Positions 22,569 to 29,204 of a DNA stretch of 29,204 nucleotides are shown piece by piece. The notes under the pieces are model-generated. The model had not been told where the DNA came from. It ran no database searches and saw only the letters and a list, made by a program, of their open reading frames with translations. Position 1 is the stretch's first letter. Every line of letters starts with the position of its first letter. The stretch is from an uncultured Actinomyces sp. (lineage in GTDB: Bacteria; Actinomycetota; Actinomycetes; Actinomycetales; Actinomycetaceae): NCBI GenBank assembly GCA_900541895.1, contig UWSI01000021.1, positions 1-29,204 on the forward strand. Direction: 5' to 3'. A program made the position numbers and the translations under genes.

Positions 22569-24536
22569 CTAGAACAGCTCAGGAGGATTCAAGGTGAGGC
22601 GCAGTGGATAGCGTTTACGAGCCGAACGCACACCATTGCGTTCGCGAAGTACTTGTGCCAGCTGAGGATAATCAGCCGTCGCACAGCGAATAAGAGCGCG
22701 CCGGTCGTCCGGACGATGACCAATTTTTCCAACCGAAGGCGCATCGACAATACCGATTAGCTCCGCTGGCAGATCCTGACAAAAAGCATTTACTTGGTCA
22801 AGAGGTCCGTCGATTGCAACGATTGATGCAGTTGGTGGGAAACGAAGAACCTTGCGCTCATCAAGAAGCTGCTGAATGTAGTCTTCGGGACTCCATCGAA
22901 TGAGCGCCTGCGCAAGCGCGTGTTCAACCCCAGCAGAGACCCATATTCGACCGTGAGGACGGGCCAGTGCGCCGGCATTCAGCCACCTGCGCAGCGCTTC
23001 TTCTGGCGCCCACATCTCAGGCCTCGAGGCAAGCGCTGCAGCCGAGGAGATAATCACCGCCGCGTAGCCATCCTGAGCTTTGGGCTCCACGCCAGGAGTC
23101 GCGACAACTATTCGAGCTTCGGGACCCACACTCAGGCGCGTTTCGTCATCCGCCCGAGCTACAGTTAGGGGGATTTGGGGGAAAGAACGACCGATTTCTT
23201 CACCGATGCGCTCAGAGCCAAGACGCCACCATTTTAGGCTTGTCCCCTGGCATTTAAGGCATGACCAATTCTCGGTTGTGCGCTCACACCATGAACACAC
23301 TATTGAATGGTCAGCCTCTAAATGGAGCGGTCCTGAGCAGTATTCGCAACGGGCAGGCCTTGCGCAGCGAGAACAACCGACAACAGGGATATATCCCGAA
23401 TGCGCAGAAAGAACGAGAACGGGCCCCTCTTTCAATCCTGTACGGATACAGGAGAATGCATCCGGTGGCAGATAAGTAAATGCTGATTTTCCTTGCCGTT
23501 CTTGGTCAAAAGAATCAGCAACGACAAAGCGCCCCGTCGATGCACGCAATACCTCGCGTTGCGGGGTCAGAGAAATAGCCCAGGAACGTTCGACAAGATA
23601 CTGCGCTTTGACCGAGCGAGAATAACCTCCAACAGCAAGAGCAACATGTTCCAGATGCGAACGTGCAACCGCCACGTCCAATGCATCAGTGCGCGGAGCG
23701 CGCGCTTCACGAAGATGGTCATCCCCATCGCCCCAGAGAACAATCAGCCCGAGATCCTTCATGGGAAGCCACACCGCCGAACGCGTTCCAACGATCGCGC
23801 GATGTACCCCCATCTTTGCCTGAAGGTACAAACGGTAGCGCTCACTGGCCGTCTGTTCCGTGCTGTAAACGGGGATCGAGATATCAAAGATCGCGGACAA
23901 GGAGGAAGATAGCTCACCGGCAACTCGAGAAGTCGGCACAACAATAAGAGCCGTCTTTCCAGCTTTCTGGACAGAAGAAATGAGATGGGCGATCTCAAAT
24001 TCTGATCGTCCTGGAATTGATGTCCATACGGCACGCGGGTACTCACCCTGACTGACGTGCCCAAGAAATGCATGGCCAAGTTCAAAAGCCTCCCAGGGAT
24101 CTCCCTGGGTGACCTTCAGCTGTGTAGGTTCCGAGTGCATTGCTTCTTCCTCGACCCGTGCGCGCCTTGGAGGAACGGCAATTCCTAAGACCGTAGAAGC
24201 GGTTGAGAGAAAACGCTTGCCGACGTATGCGGCTAATTCAAAAGTCTTCGGCGAAACGACTGAAATAGTCGAAACAACATCGATAATTTCACGGATTGCA
24301 GGACTGATATCACTGCGTTTTTCACACGAGACGACCCATCCAATTCTTTTTCGCCCTGCAAGAGGTACTTGCACGATAAATCCGGCAAGATCTATCGATT
24401 CCCATTGGACGGGAACAAGATAGTCCAGCGGGTAATCAAGGTGTGGAAGGTCGGAATCAACATAGACGTGCGCAATCAACCGTGGCACGTCACGGTCTGA
24501 TTCAAAACCCGGAAGGGGCAACGCATCCATCACCAT
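22569..24536 (-). CDS. priA: Primosomal protein N' PriA, helicase-degenerate actinobacterial form
   Basis: PriA recognises stalled forks and loads the replisome. This 655-aa protein has the 3'-OH-binding N-terminus (LIAHVYVDSDLPHLDYPLDYLVP) and all eight zinc-finger cysteines (388, 391, 397, 400, 414, 417, 426, 429). The ATPase motifs are ruined: the Walker A position reads SIPGRSEFE (about 173-181) with no GKT, and the DEEH box reads WGDGDDH (about 268-274). The same state is annotated for actinobacterial PriA in general, so the protein probably works as a DNA-binding scaffold without helicase activity. ATGs at 24536 and 24530 are both possible starts; the second has the better-spaced AGG. 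The VKOR gene ends 55 bases upstream. Confidence 0.92.
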   Translation of the reverse strand: MVMDALPLPGFESDRDVPRLIAHVYVDSDLPHLDYPLDYLVPVQWESIDLAGFIVQVPLAGRKRIGWVVSCEKRSDISPAIREIIDVVSTISVVSPKTFELAAYVGKRFLSTASTVLGIAVPPRRARVEEEAMHSEPTQLKVTQGDPWEAFELGHAFLGHVSQGEYPRAVWTSIPGRSEFEIAHLISSVQKAGKTALIVVPTSRVAGELSSSLSAIFDISIPVYSTEQTASERYRLYLQAKMGVHRAIVGTRSAVWLPMKDLGLIVLWGDGDDHLREARAPRTDALDVAVARSHLEHVALAVGGYSRSVKAQYLVERSWAISLTPQREVLRASTGRFVVADSFDQERQGKSAFTYLPPDAFSCIRTGLKEGPVLVLSAHSGYIPVVGCSRCARPARCEYCSGPLHLEADHSIVCSWCERTTENWSCLKCQGTSLKWWRLGSERIGEEIGRSFPQIPLTVARADDETRLSVGPEARIVVATPGVEPKAQDGYAAVIISSAAALASRPEMWAPEEALRRWLNAGALARPHGRIWVSAGVEHALAQALIRWSPEDYIQQLLDERKVLRFPPTASIVAIDGPLDQVNAFCQDLPAELIGIVDAPSVGKIGHRPDDRRALIRCATADYPQLAQVLRERNGVRSARKRYPLRLTLNPPELF

Positions 24537-24591
24537 GCACCTAGTTCAGCACATAGAACCGGCATTTGAAGACCGATTGAGCACCAAATGA

Positions 24592-25194
24592 TCAATTACC
24601 GAAAAGTACCGAACCGTATCGCACAACGATCATCGCAAGAACAGCGGCAATAACGAGGACGACTACCAGCCAGTCTCCACCGGCCTTCATCACAGACCTC
24701 CACCATGCAGGTGCGGGGAGCACTCCCTGAGAAATGCATACTCGTGTAAGTCCAAACCACACAAGCGTCGTCGTTATTGTGATGAGTAAACACCATGGAC
24801 ACAACACGTGAATAACAAAATACGACTGTGTGAAGAGCCAATATGCAAAAATCAGACCGATGGTATAGAGAGCTTCAACACCCAGGAAATACCATTTCGG
24901 GAAACGTGCCCCTGCAATGAGGGCGAAGGAAACGGTCAAAACAACGGCCTCGAAAAAAATCCCCAAAAAGGCATTCGGGAACCCAAGTACTCGAGCCTGT
25001 GGCGTAGCGGCAACCGCCGAACACGACAGAACCGAAGAGACGTCGCAGCTAAATGTTCGTCCCTGATCCGCCGCCAACTGCCATGCCTCAATCGAGAGGA
25101 CAAAGGAGGCGCACAGACCGATGATCCCCGAAACTGCCATCTCGATGGCGGTTCCGCGGTTTGTCGGGCGGGCGGCGCTGGTGGCAGCACTCAT
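24592..25194 (-). CDS. Vitamin K epoxide reductase (VKOR) family membrane protein
   Basis: Bacterial VKOR reoxidises a DsbA-like thiol oxidase in the envelope and passes electrons to menaquinone. The 200-aa protein has four to five membrane helices, a loop cysteine pair Cys50 and Cys58 (SCDVSSVLSCSAVAATPQARVLGFPNAFLG, where the Ser and Asn-containing words are family-conserved), and the quinone-side pair Cys132-Pro-Trp-Cys135. Both redox pairs are therefore complete. Its ATG overlaps the metK stop (ATGA). No thioredoxin-like partner is encoded nearby. In Actinomyces oris a VKOR works with MdbA in folding pilus proteins, which is a reasonable model here. Its place between metK and priA is not the usual actinobacterial order as I know it. 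Confidence 0.92.
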   Translation of the reverse strand: MSAATSAARPTNRGTAIEMAVSGIIGLCASFVLSIEAWQLAADQGRTFSCDVSSVLSCSAVAATPQARVLGFPNAFLGIFFEAVVLTVSFALIAGARFPKWYFLGVEALYTIGLIFAYWLFTQSYFVIHVLCPWCLLITITTTLVWFGLTRVCISQGVLPAPAWWRSVMKAGGDWLVVVLVIAAVLAMIVVRYGSVLFGN

Positions 25195-26387
25195 TGAAGA
25201 GTTTCCTGGAGTCGAGCAACACGATCAGTCTGCTCCCAGGGGAAAATCGGACGGCCAAAGTGGCCATAAGCAGCGGTTTTTGCGTAAATCGGACGGAGAA
25301 GATCAAGGTCTTCGATGATTCCCGCGGGGCGAAGATCAAAGCATCGGGTGATGGCATCGGTAAGAACGTCATCACTCACGGTTCCGGTACCAAAGGTCTC
25401 GACATAAAGCCCGACTGGATGCGCGCGGCCGATTGCGTAGGCCAATTGAATCTCACAGCGTTTCGCATAGCCCGCCGCAACGATATTCTTAGCAATCCAA
25501 CGCGCTGCATATGCGGCCGAGCGGTCGACCTTTGACGGATCTTTACCAGAGAAAGCACCGCCGCCGTGGCGGGCCATACCACCGTAGGTATCAACAATAA
25601 TCTTGCGTCCGGTCAAACCGGCATCACCAGCAGGGCCACCGATAACAAAGCGCCCAGAAGGGTTAACAAGAAGCTTCATTGTTTCGGTTGAAAGTCCCAA
25701 GCCCGTCTCTTCGAGCACAGGAGAAACAACCAACTCACGCAACTGCTCTTCGAGTTCACTCATGCCAAGCTCAGGATCGTGCTGAGTCGAAATGACAAGG
25801 GTATCGATCTCGCGAGGAATGCCCTGCTCATCATAAGCAAGAGTGACCTGTGTCTTTCCATCAGGGCGAAGACCGTGAGCGAGTCCTTGATGACGAACAG
25901 CAGCAAGACGCTCCGCTAGCTTGTGTGCAAGCCAAATTGGAGCAGGCATCAGATCAGGAGTTTCATCCGAGGCGTAACCAAACATCATGCCCTGGTCGCC
26001 CGCGCCCTGAGCCTCACGACGATCATCGTTTGAACCGTCACGCGTCTCCAAAGAGTGATCAACGCCATCGGCGATATCACTACTTTGGGCACCAATAGAC
26101 ACGGAAACACCACAGGAAGCACCGTCAAATCCCATACGGGATGAGTCGTAACCGATCTCGAGGATCTGTTCGCGGACAATCTGCGGAATTTCAACATAGG
26201 CGTTGGTCGAAACCTCGCCGGCCACATGAACCAAACCGGTTGTCACCATTGTTTCCACAGCGACGCGCGAATGCGGATCAGCCTCGAGTAGGGCGTCCAA
26301 AATCGAGTCAGAAATTCGGTCACAGACCTTATCGGGATGACCTTCTGTTACGGATTCAGAAGTAAAGTACTTACGCAATTTGCTCAC
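25191..26387 (-). CDS. metK: S-adenosylmethionine synthetase
   Basis: MetK makes S-adenosylmethionine from ATP and methionine in the cytoplasm. The 398 aa show the N-terminal FTSESVTEGHPDKVCDRISD with the catalytic histidine, GAGDQGMMFGYASDETPDLMP, the P-loop-like GGGAFSGKDPSKVDRSAAYAAR, and the C-terminal DLRPAGIIEDLDLLRPIYAKTAAYGHFGR. The GTG start has GGAGGC just upstream and overlaps the coaBC stop as GTGA. S-adenosylmethionine is used by RsmB, encoded in the same run. No SAM riboswitch is present, since the gene has no leader of its own. Confidence 0.97.
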   Translation of the reverse strand: MSKLRKYFTSESVTEGHPDKVCDRISDSILDALLEADPHSRVAVETMVTTGLVHVAGEVSTNAYVEIPQIVREQILEIGYDSSRMGFDGASCGVSVSIGAQSSDIADGVDHSLETRDGSNDDRREAQGAGDQGMMFGYASDETPDLMPAPIWLAHKLAERLAAVRHQGLAHGLRPDGKTQVTLAYDEQGIPREIDTLVISTQHDPELGMSELEEQLRELVVSPVLEETGLGLSTETMKLLVNPSGRFVIGGPAGDAGLTGRKIIVDTYGGMARHGGGAFSGKDPSKVDRSAAYAARWIAKNIVAAGYAKRCEIQLAYAIGRAHPVGLYVETFGTGTVSDDVLTDAITRCFDLRPAGIIEDLDLLRPIYAKTAAYGHFGRPIFPWEQTDRVARLQETLQ

Positions 26388-27622
26388 GCCTCCATCGTAT
26401 CGAACCGCTGTGAAATAAGATCAATGAGGATTCGAGCAACATCCGCCTTAGTCCCCCCGCCTTGTGTCACTACGGAGCCCTCTTGGTTGAGAACGTATAC
26501 ATAGTTTGGGACATCACCGAATCCAATATCGGCACCCACTGCATTCACAGCAAGATAGTCCGCACCTTTACGCTTGGCTTTCGCCGCCCCATAGGACAGC
26601 ACGGTATCTTGATCACCGCTCTCAGCAGCAAACCCAAGGACCACACGAGGGCGGTGAGGAGCCGAACTCACGCTGCGCAGTACATCAGTCGTTTCCGTGA
26701 GTTCGATCCGAGGCGGCGCTGATTCATTTTCTTCTTTTTTGATTTTCGAGGCCGAGGCGACCCGTGGGCGGTAGTCAGCAACCGCAGCCGCCATGACCAA
26801 TGCATCACTGTGCCCAAGATGAGACATCACAGAGTCGTAAACGTCTTGAGCGGAAGGTGCGTCGATCACGCTGCAACCCGGAGGAATAAGGGCAGCTTCA
26901 ATATTGGAAGTAATTAAAGTAACCTCGGCACCGCGACTGAGGGCCTCACGGGCAATCGCGATTCCCTGTCGACCAGTCGAGCGGTTACCGAGGAAGCGAA
27001 CTGGATCAATTGCTTCACGTGTACCGCCAGCGGTTATCAGAATTTTCTTTCCCGCAAGGTCACCTGATGCACCAAACGCTCTGCGCACTTCGAATGCAAT
27101 AACCTCAGGTTCACTCATCCGGCCAGCCCCGTGGTCACCGGAAGCAAGATCCCCATCTTCCGGGCCAACAATGAAATATCCGCGATTTCGAAGGCGGGTA
27201 ATATTCTCCTGCGTTGCAGCAGCATGCCACATTTGCGTGTGCATGGCAGGTGCAATAATTACAGGGCAATCGCTGGCAAGAACAGTAGTTGTCAAAAGGT
27301 CATCGGCCTGACCATTCGCTATCCGAGCAATAACATCAGCGGTAGCGGGTGCAATGACAATAGCGGCACAACCCCGCGCTAACTCGACGTGGTCTGCTCC
27401 CCCACCATGAAAAACATCAGTGTTCACGCTCTCGAGGGTGAGCCCTTCCCAGGTTGCTCGCCCAACAAACTCAAGTGAAGAAGGTGTTGGAACAACACGG
27501 ACACGGTAGCCGTCTCTTTGAAGGATTCTCAAAAGGAAAACGGCTTTATACGCAGCAATGCCCGCTGACACACCGAGAACGATGTGAGCGGGCTGCTGAT
27601 CAGGCTTGGGGTGCTGACTCAA
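26384..27622 (-). CDS. coaBC: Bifunctional phosphopantothenoylcysteine decarboxylase/ligase CoaBC
   Basis: CoaBC performs two steps of coenzyme A synthesis: CTP-dependent joining of cysteine to 4'-phosphopantothenate, then FMN-dependent decarboxylation. The N-terminal CoaC half shows IVLGVSAGIAAYKA, His79 in DHVELARG and PAMHTQMW (125-132). His replaces the Asn of the E. coli motif, a version I recall from other actinobacteria. The clamp region ASGDHGAGRM lacks the E. coli cysteine. The CoaB half begins near 193 with KILITAGGTREAIDPVRFLGN. FMN is its cofactor, which ties it to the flavin supply encoded downstream. The start is a TTG at 27622, 23 bases inside the end of rpoZ, since no ATG or GTG precedes the conserved N-terminus. 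Confidence 0.95.
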   Translation of the reverse strand: MSQHPKPDQQPAHIVLGVSAGIAAYKAVFLLRILQRDGYRVRVVPTPSSLEFVGRATWEGLTLESVNTDVFHGGGADHVELARGCAAIVIAPATADVIARIANGQADDLLTTTVLASDCPVIIAPAMHTQMWHAAATQENITRLRNRGYFIVGPEDGDLASGDHGAGRMSEPEVIAFEVRRAFGASGDLAGKKILITAGGTREAIDPVRFLGNRSTGRQGIAIAREALSRGAEVTLITSNIEAALIPPGCSVIDAPSAQDVYDSVMSHLGHSDALVMAAAVADYRPRVASASKIKKEENESAPPRIELTETTDVLRSVSSAPHRPRVVLGFAAESGDQDTVLSYGAAKAKRKGADYLAVNAVGADIGFGDVPNYVYVLNQEGSVVTQGGGTKADVARILIDLISQRFDTMEA

Positions 27623-27866
27623 GGGTCAACAGGCCTTCATCGATTTCGCGTAGTGCAATCGCCAGGGGTTTCTCGTCGACTTCAGTTTCTACAACAGGTC
27701 CGACGAACTGGATCATATTCTGTTCAAGCTGGATGTTGTAGGAGTTGATCTGGCGGGCACGACGGGCAGCAAAAATCACCAAGGCATACTTTGAATCGAC
27801 GTGCTCCAGCAGGTCGTCAATCGGCGGGTAGGTGATGCCTTCGGGCTGCGCAACAATTCCGGACAT
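27600..27866 (-). CDS. rpoZ: DNA-directed RNA polymerase omega subunit
   Basis: Omega assists assembly of RNA polymerase by holding the beta-prime subunit. The 88-aa protein contains GITYPPIDDLLEHVDSKYALV, the conserved AARRARQINSY, and the actinobacterial VGPVVETEVDEKPLAIALREI. The start ATG at 27866 has GGAGAG 7 bases upstream; the frame is open further, to 27893, but those codons precede the ribosome-binding site. The gmk-rpoZ-coaBC-metK order is the standard actinobacterial one. Confidence 0.95.
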   Translation of the reverse strand: MSGIVAQPEGITYPPIDDLLEHVDSKYALVIFAARRARQINSYNIQLEQNMIQFVGPVVETEVDEKPLAIALREIDEGLLTLESAPQA

Positions 27867-27903
27867 GCAAATCTCTCCTGATGTAACTGGCAAGAACCGG
27901 CTT

Positions 27904-28461
27904 CTATTCTAGACCCATCACATGGGCTAGTTCATGGACAGCAAGCTCCAAATCATCATTAACGATGGTGACATCAAACTCATCTGCAGCCGCAAGCTCT
28001 ACCTTTGCAGTACGCAAACGACGCTCTTGTTCAGCAGGGTCTTCGGTACCACGACCGACCAAGCGAGAAACAAGCACTTCCCATGAGGGCGGCGCAATAA
28101 AAACAAAGCGAGCATCAGGAAGCGATTCACGAACTTGACGAACACCAGCTACATCAATTTCGAGTAGGAAAGGCACACCCCGTCGAACTGCATCATCTAC
28201 CGGACCACGCGGTGTTCCGTAATGATATTTTCCGTGAACGAGTGCCCACTCCAGCATCTGTTTGGAATCAATGAGCTGGGTGAACTGATCCTCAGTGACA
28301 AAGTGGTAGTGCACTCCGTCGATTTCTCCCGGTCGCGGAGAACGCGTTGTCATCGAAACCGAGAGCTCAACTTCAGGAAATAGTTCACGCAAGCGCGCGA
28401 TCACAGTCCCCTTACCAACAGCTGTGGGACCTGCAACGACAGTAACCGTAGATGAAGACAT
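27904..28461 (-). CDS. gmk: Guanylate kinase
   Basis: Gmk phosphorylates GMP to GDP with ATP in nucleotide metabolism. The 185-aa protein shows the P-loop GPTAVGKGTV (11-20), the GMP-binding SVSMTTRSPRPGEIDGVHYHF, EWALVHGKYHYGTPRGPV, LLEIDVAGVRQV and the lid RLVGRGTEDPAEQERRL. The start is ATG 28461. A TTG at 28500 would add 13 residues and overlap mihF by 8 bases, but it has no ribosome-binding site and the extra residues look unrelated to the family. The ATG itself has only a weak ACAGG upstream, so translation may depend on read-through from mihF. Confidence 0.95.
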   Translation of the reverse strand: MSSSTVTVVAGPTAVGKGTVIARLRELFPEVELSVSMTTRSPRPGEIDGVHYHFVTEDQFTQLIDSKQMLEWALVHGKYHYGTPRGPVDDAVRRGVPFLLEIDVAGVRQVRESLPDARFVFIAPPSWEVLVSRLVGRGTEDPAEQERRLRTAKVELAAADEFDVTIVNDDLELAVHELAHVMGLE

Positions 28462-28492
28462 GCCTGTATGCTGCCACAGCTGGCTGAAAAGT

Positions 28493-28804
28493 TCAGCCAA
28501 AGCGACGAATCAACTCTTCTCGCTGCACCTGACCAAGACCTCGAACACGCCTTGAAGGCGCAATCTTGATCTCGTTCATCAATGCTTCCGCAGTACTCAC
28601 ACCGACTCGAGGCAGGGCTTCCAGCAAAGAACGCACTTTCATCTTCGCGATTGCATCATCTGTTGCAGCCATGTCGATGACTTCAGACAGAGTAATCTTT
28701 CGCGATTTGAGCGCATCCTTCACCTCAGCGCGCCGACGACGAGCGCGCGTCGCCTTCTCAAGAGCCTGGGCTCGCTGTTGCGGAGTCAGATCTGGCAGTG
28801 CCAT
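28493..28804 (-). CDS. mihF: Actinobacterial integration host factor mIHF
   Basis: mIHF is a nucleoid-associated DNA-binding protein restricted to actinobacteria, unrelated to the IHF alpha/beta pair of enterobacteria. The 103-aa protein begins MALPDLTPQQRAQALEKA, followed by a basic helix (TRARRRRAEVKDALKSRKITL) and the helix-two-turn-helix region LEALPRVGVSTAEALMNEI, and ends with APSRRVRGLGQVQREELIRRFG. The ATG is preceded by AAAGGAGCGTAGTGAG. It is the first gene of the run continuing to gmk and rpoZ, a conserved linkage. No clear promoter could be fixed in the A-rich leader upstream. In many relatives pyrimidine synthesis genes precede it; here a gene-free stretch does. Confidence 0.95.
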   Translation of the reverse strand: MALPDLTPQQRAQALEKATRARRRRAEVKDALKSRKITLSEVIDMAATDDAIAKMKVRSLLEALPRVGVSTAEALMNEIKIAPSRRVRGLGQVQREELIRRFG

Positions 28805-29204
28805 CTCACTACGCTCCTTTTTCTAGATTCCCCTGACAGGAATAAGCATCGCACTATTTTGATAGTTTTTGGTGCAACTGCAACCGACGATGCGCGCTAC
28901 ACGGGCAAAAAGCGAGTGAAGACTCGTTCAAATAATCTCAATACAGATGTGCGATTAAGACGGTTTTTCCTCCCCAGCCGTTTCGCTGCAGTGAAACGGC
29001 TGCAATGAATTTTGAAGTAGAAACTGCCTGTGACCTGCAGGGCGGGAAACTATCAGAGCATCGTAAAAACAAACTGAAATCCGTACAGGTGGCTATAGCA
29101 GGAATTAAAGAGAAGTGCGAGTGTGAAAAGTTGAAACAACTTCCCCTATTGTTATTTGTGTTAAACATCACAGACTGATTGATGCGGTCGGAGTGTCATA
29201 AACG
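28805..29204. other. Gene-free region upstream of mihF
   Basis: No reading frame here has a ribosome-binding site or recognisable protein. A 57-codon frame on the plus strand (29005-29178) has no start signal and resembles nothing I know. Visible structure is limited to a 10-bp hairpin at 28975-29002, a small ACTAT/ATAGT hairpin at 28853-28866 followed by a T-run, and an inverted repeat AAGTTG-AAA-CAACTT at 29128-29142. The stretch should hold the mihF promoter, but I could not assign -35 and -10 boxes with confidence. Confidence 0.6.
28975..29002. terminator. Hairpin upstream of mihF, possible terminator
   Basis: A perfect 10-bp stem, CAGCCGTTTC (28975-28984) with GAAACGGCTG (28993-29002), closes an 8-base loop. 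Neither side is followed by a proper T-run: the plus side continues CAATGAATTTT and the minus side GGGGAGGAAAAA. It may end a gene lying beyond the window or be a protein-binding or RNA structure; the assignment is weak. Confidence 0.35.

Noticed and set aside
26384..27622. His in place of Asn in the CoaC motif PAMHTQMW and absence of the clamp cysteine, as signs of a dead enzyme
   Set aside because: As far as I recall, other actinobacterial CoaBC proteins have the same PAMH form and lack the E. coli cysteine, so this is a lineage feature and not inactivation.
29005..29178. 57-codon frame on the plus strand near the right end
   Set aside because: There is no ribosome-binding site, the start sits directly behind a hairpin, and the protein resembles no family I know.

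Overview
The window looks like a chromosomal stretch from a host-adapted actinobacterium, most likely of the Actinomycetaceae (Actinomyces/Arcanobacterium/Gleimia type). The evidence is a set of actinobacterial signature genes: rbpA, mihF, garA, ftsR, the DUF881/small-basic-protein trio, pafBC, helY, a helicase-dead priA, and separate lnt and polyprenol-phosphate-mannose synthase genes. Base composition looks close to even, unusually AT-rich for the phylum. The family assignment is an inference; genus and species cannot be read from this.

Layout. (1) 1-3122, minus strand: a hairpin at the left edge, the ribosome GTPase der and the peptidoglycan ligase murE. (2) 3123-10251, plus strand: a divergent promoter region, aminopeptidase pepN, DUF881-sbp-DUF881, FHA regulator garA, ftsR, a second MerR regulator with a good promoter and an operator-like repeat, then rbpA, ending in a strong convergent terminator at 10273-10312. 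(3) 10322-17267, minus strand: pafB-pafC-helY-lnt-ppm1, every junction overlapping. (4) 17393-28804, minus strand: a compact run mihF-gmk-rpoZ-coaBC-metK-VKOR-priA-fmt-rsmB-rpe. It is followed by an internal promoter, an FMN riboswitch and the riboflavin-type ABC transporter genes ribX-ribY, and closes with a perfect 15-bp terminator stem. (5) 28805-29204: about 400 bases with no convincing gene.

Main point of interest. In many actinobacteria, as I recall, fmt-rsmB-rpe is followed by riboflavin biosynthesis genes. Here the same position holds an FMN riboswitch and a RibXY-like uptake system, with no biosynthetic gene and no ATPase gene in view. That suggests synthesis was replaced by uptake in situ. 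Other conserved blocks also look trimmed: no gcvH before garA, no DUF151 nuclease gene between ftsR and the second merR, and no tatA/tatC between pafC and helY. This is consistent with a reduced, host-dependent genome.

No mobile element, CRISPR array, tRNA, rRNA or clear pseudogene was seen.
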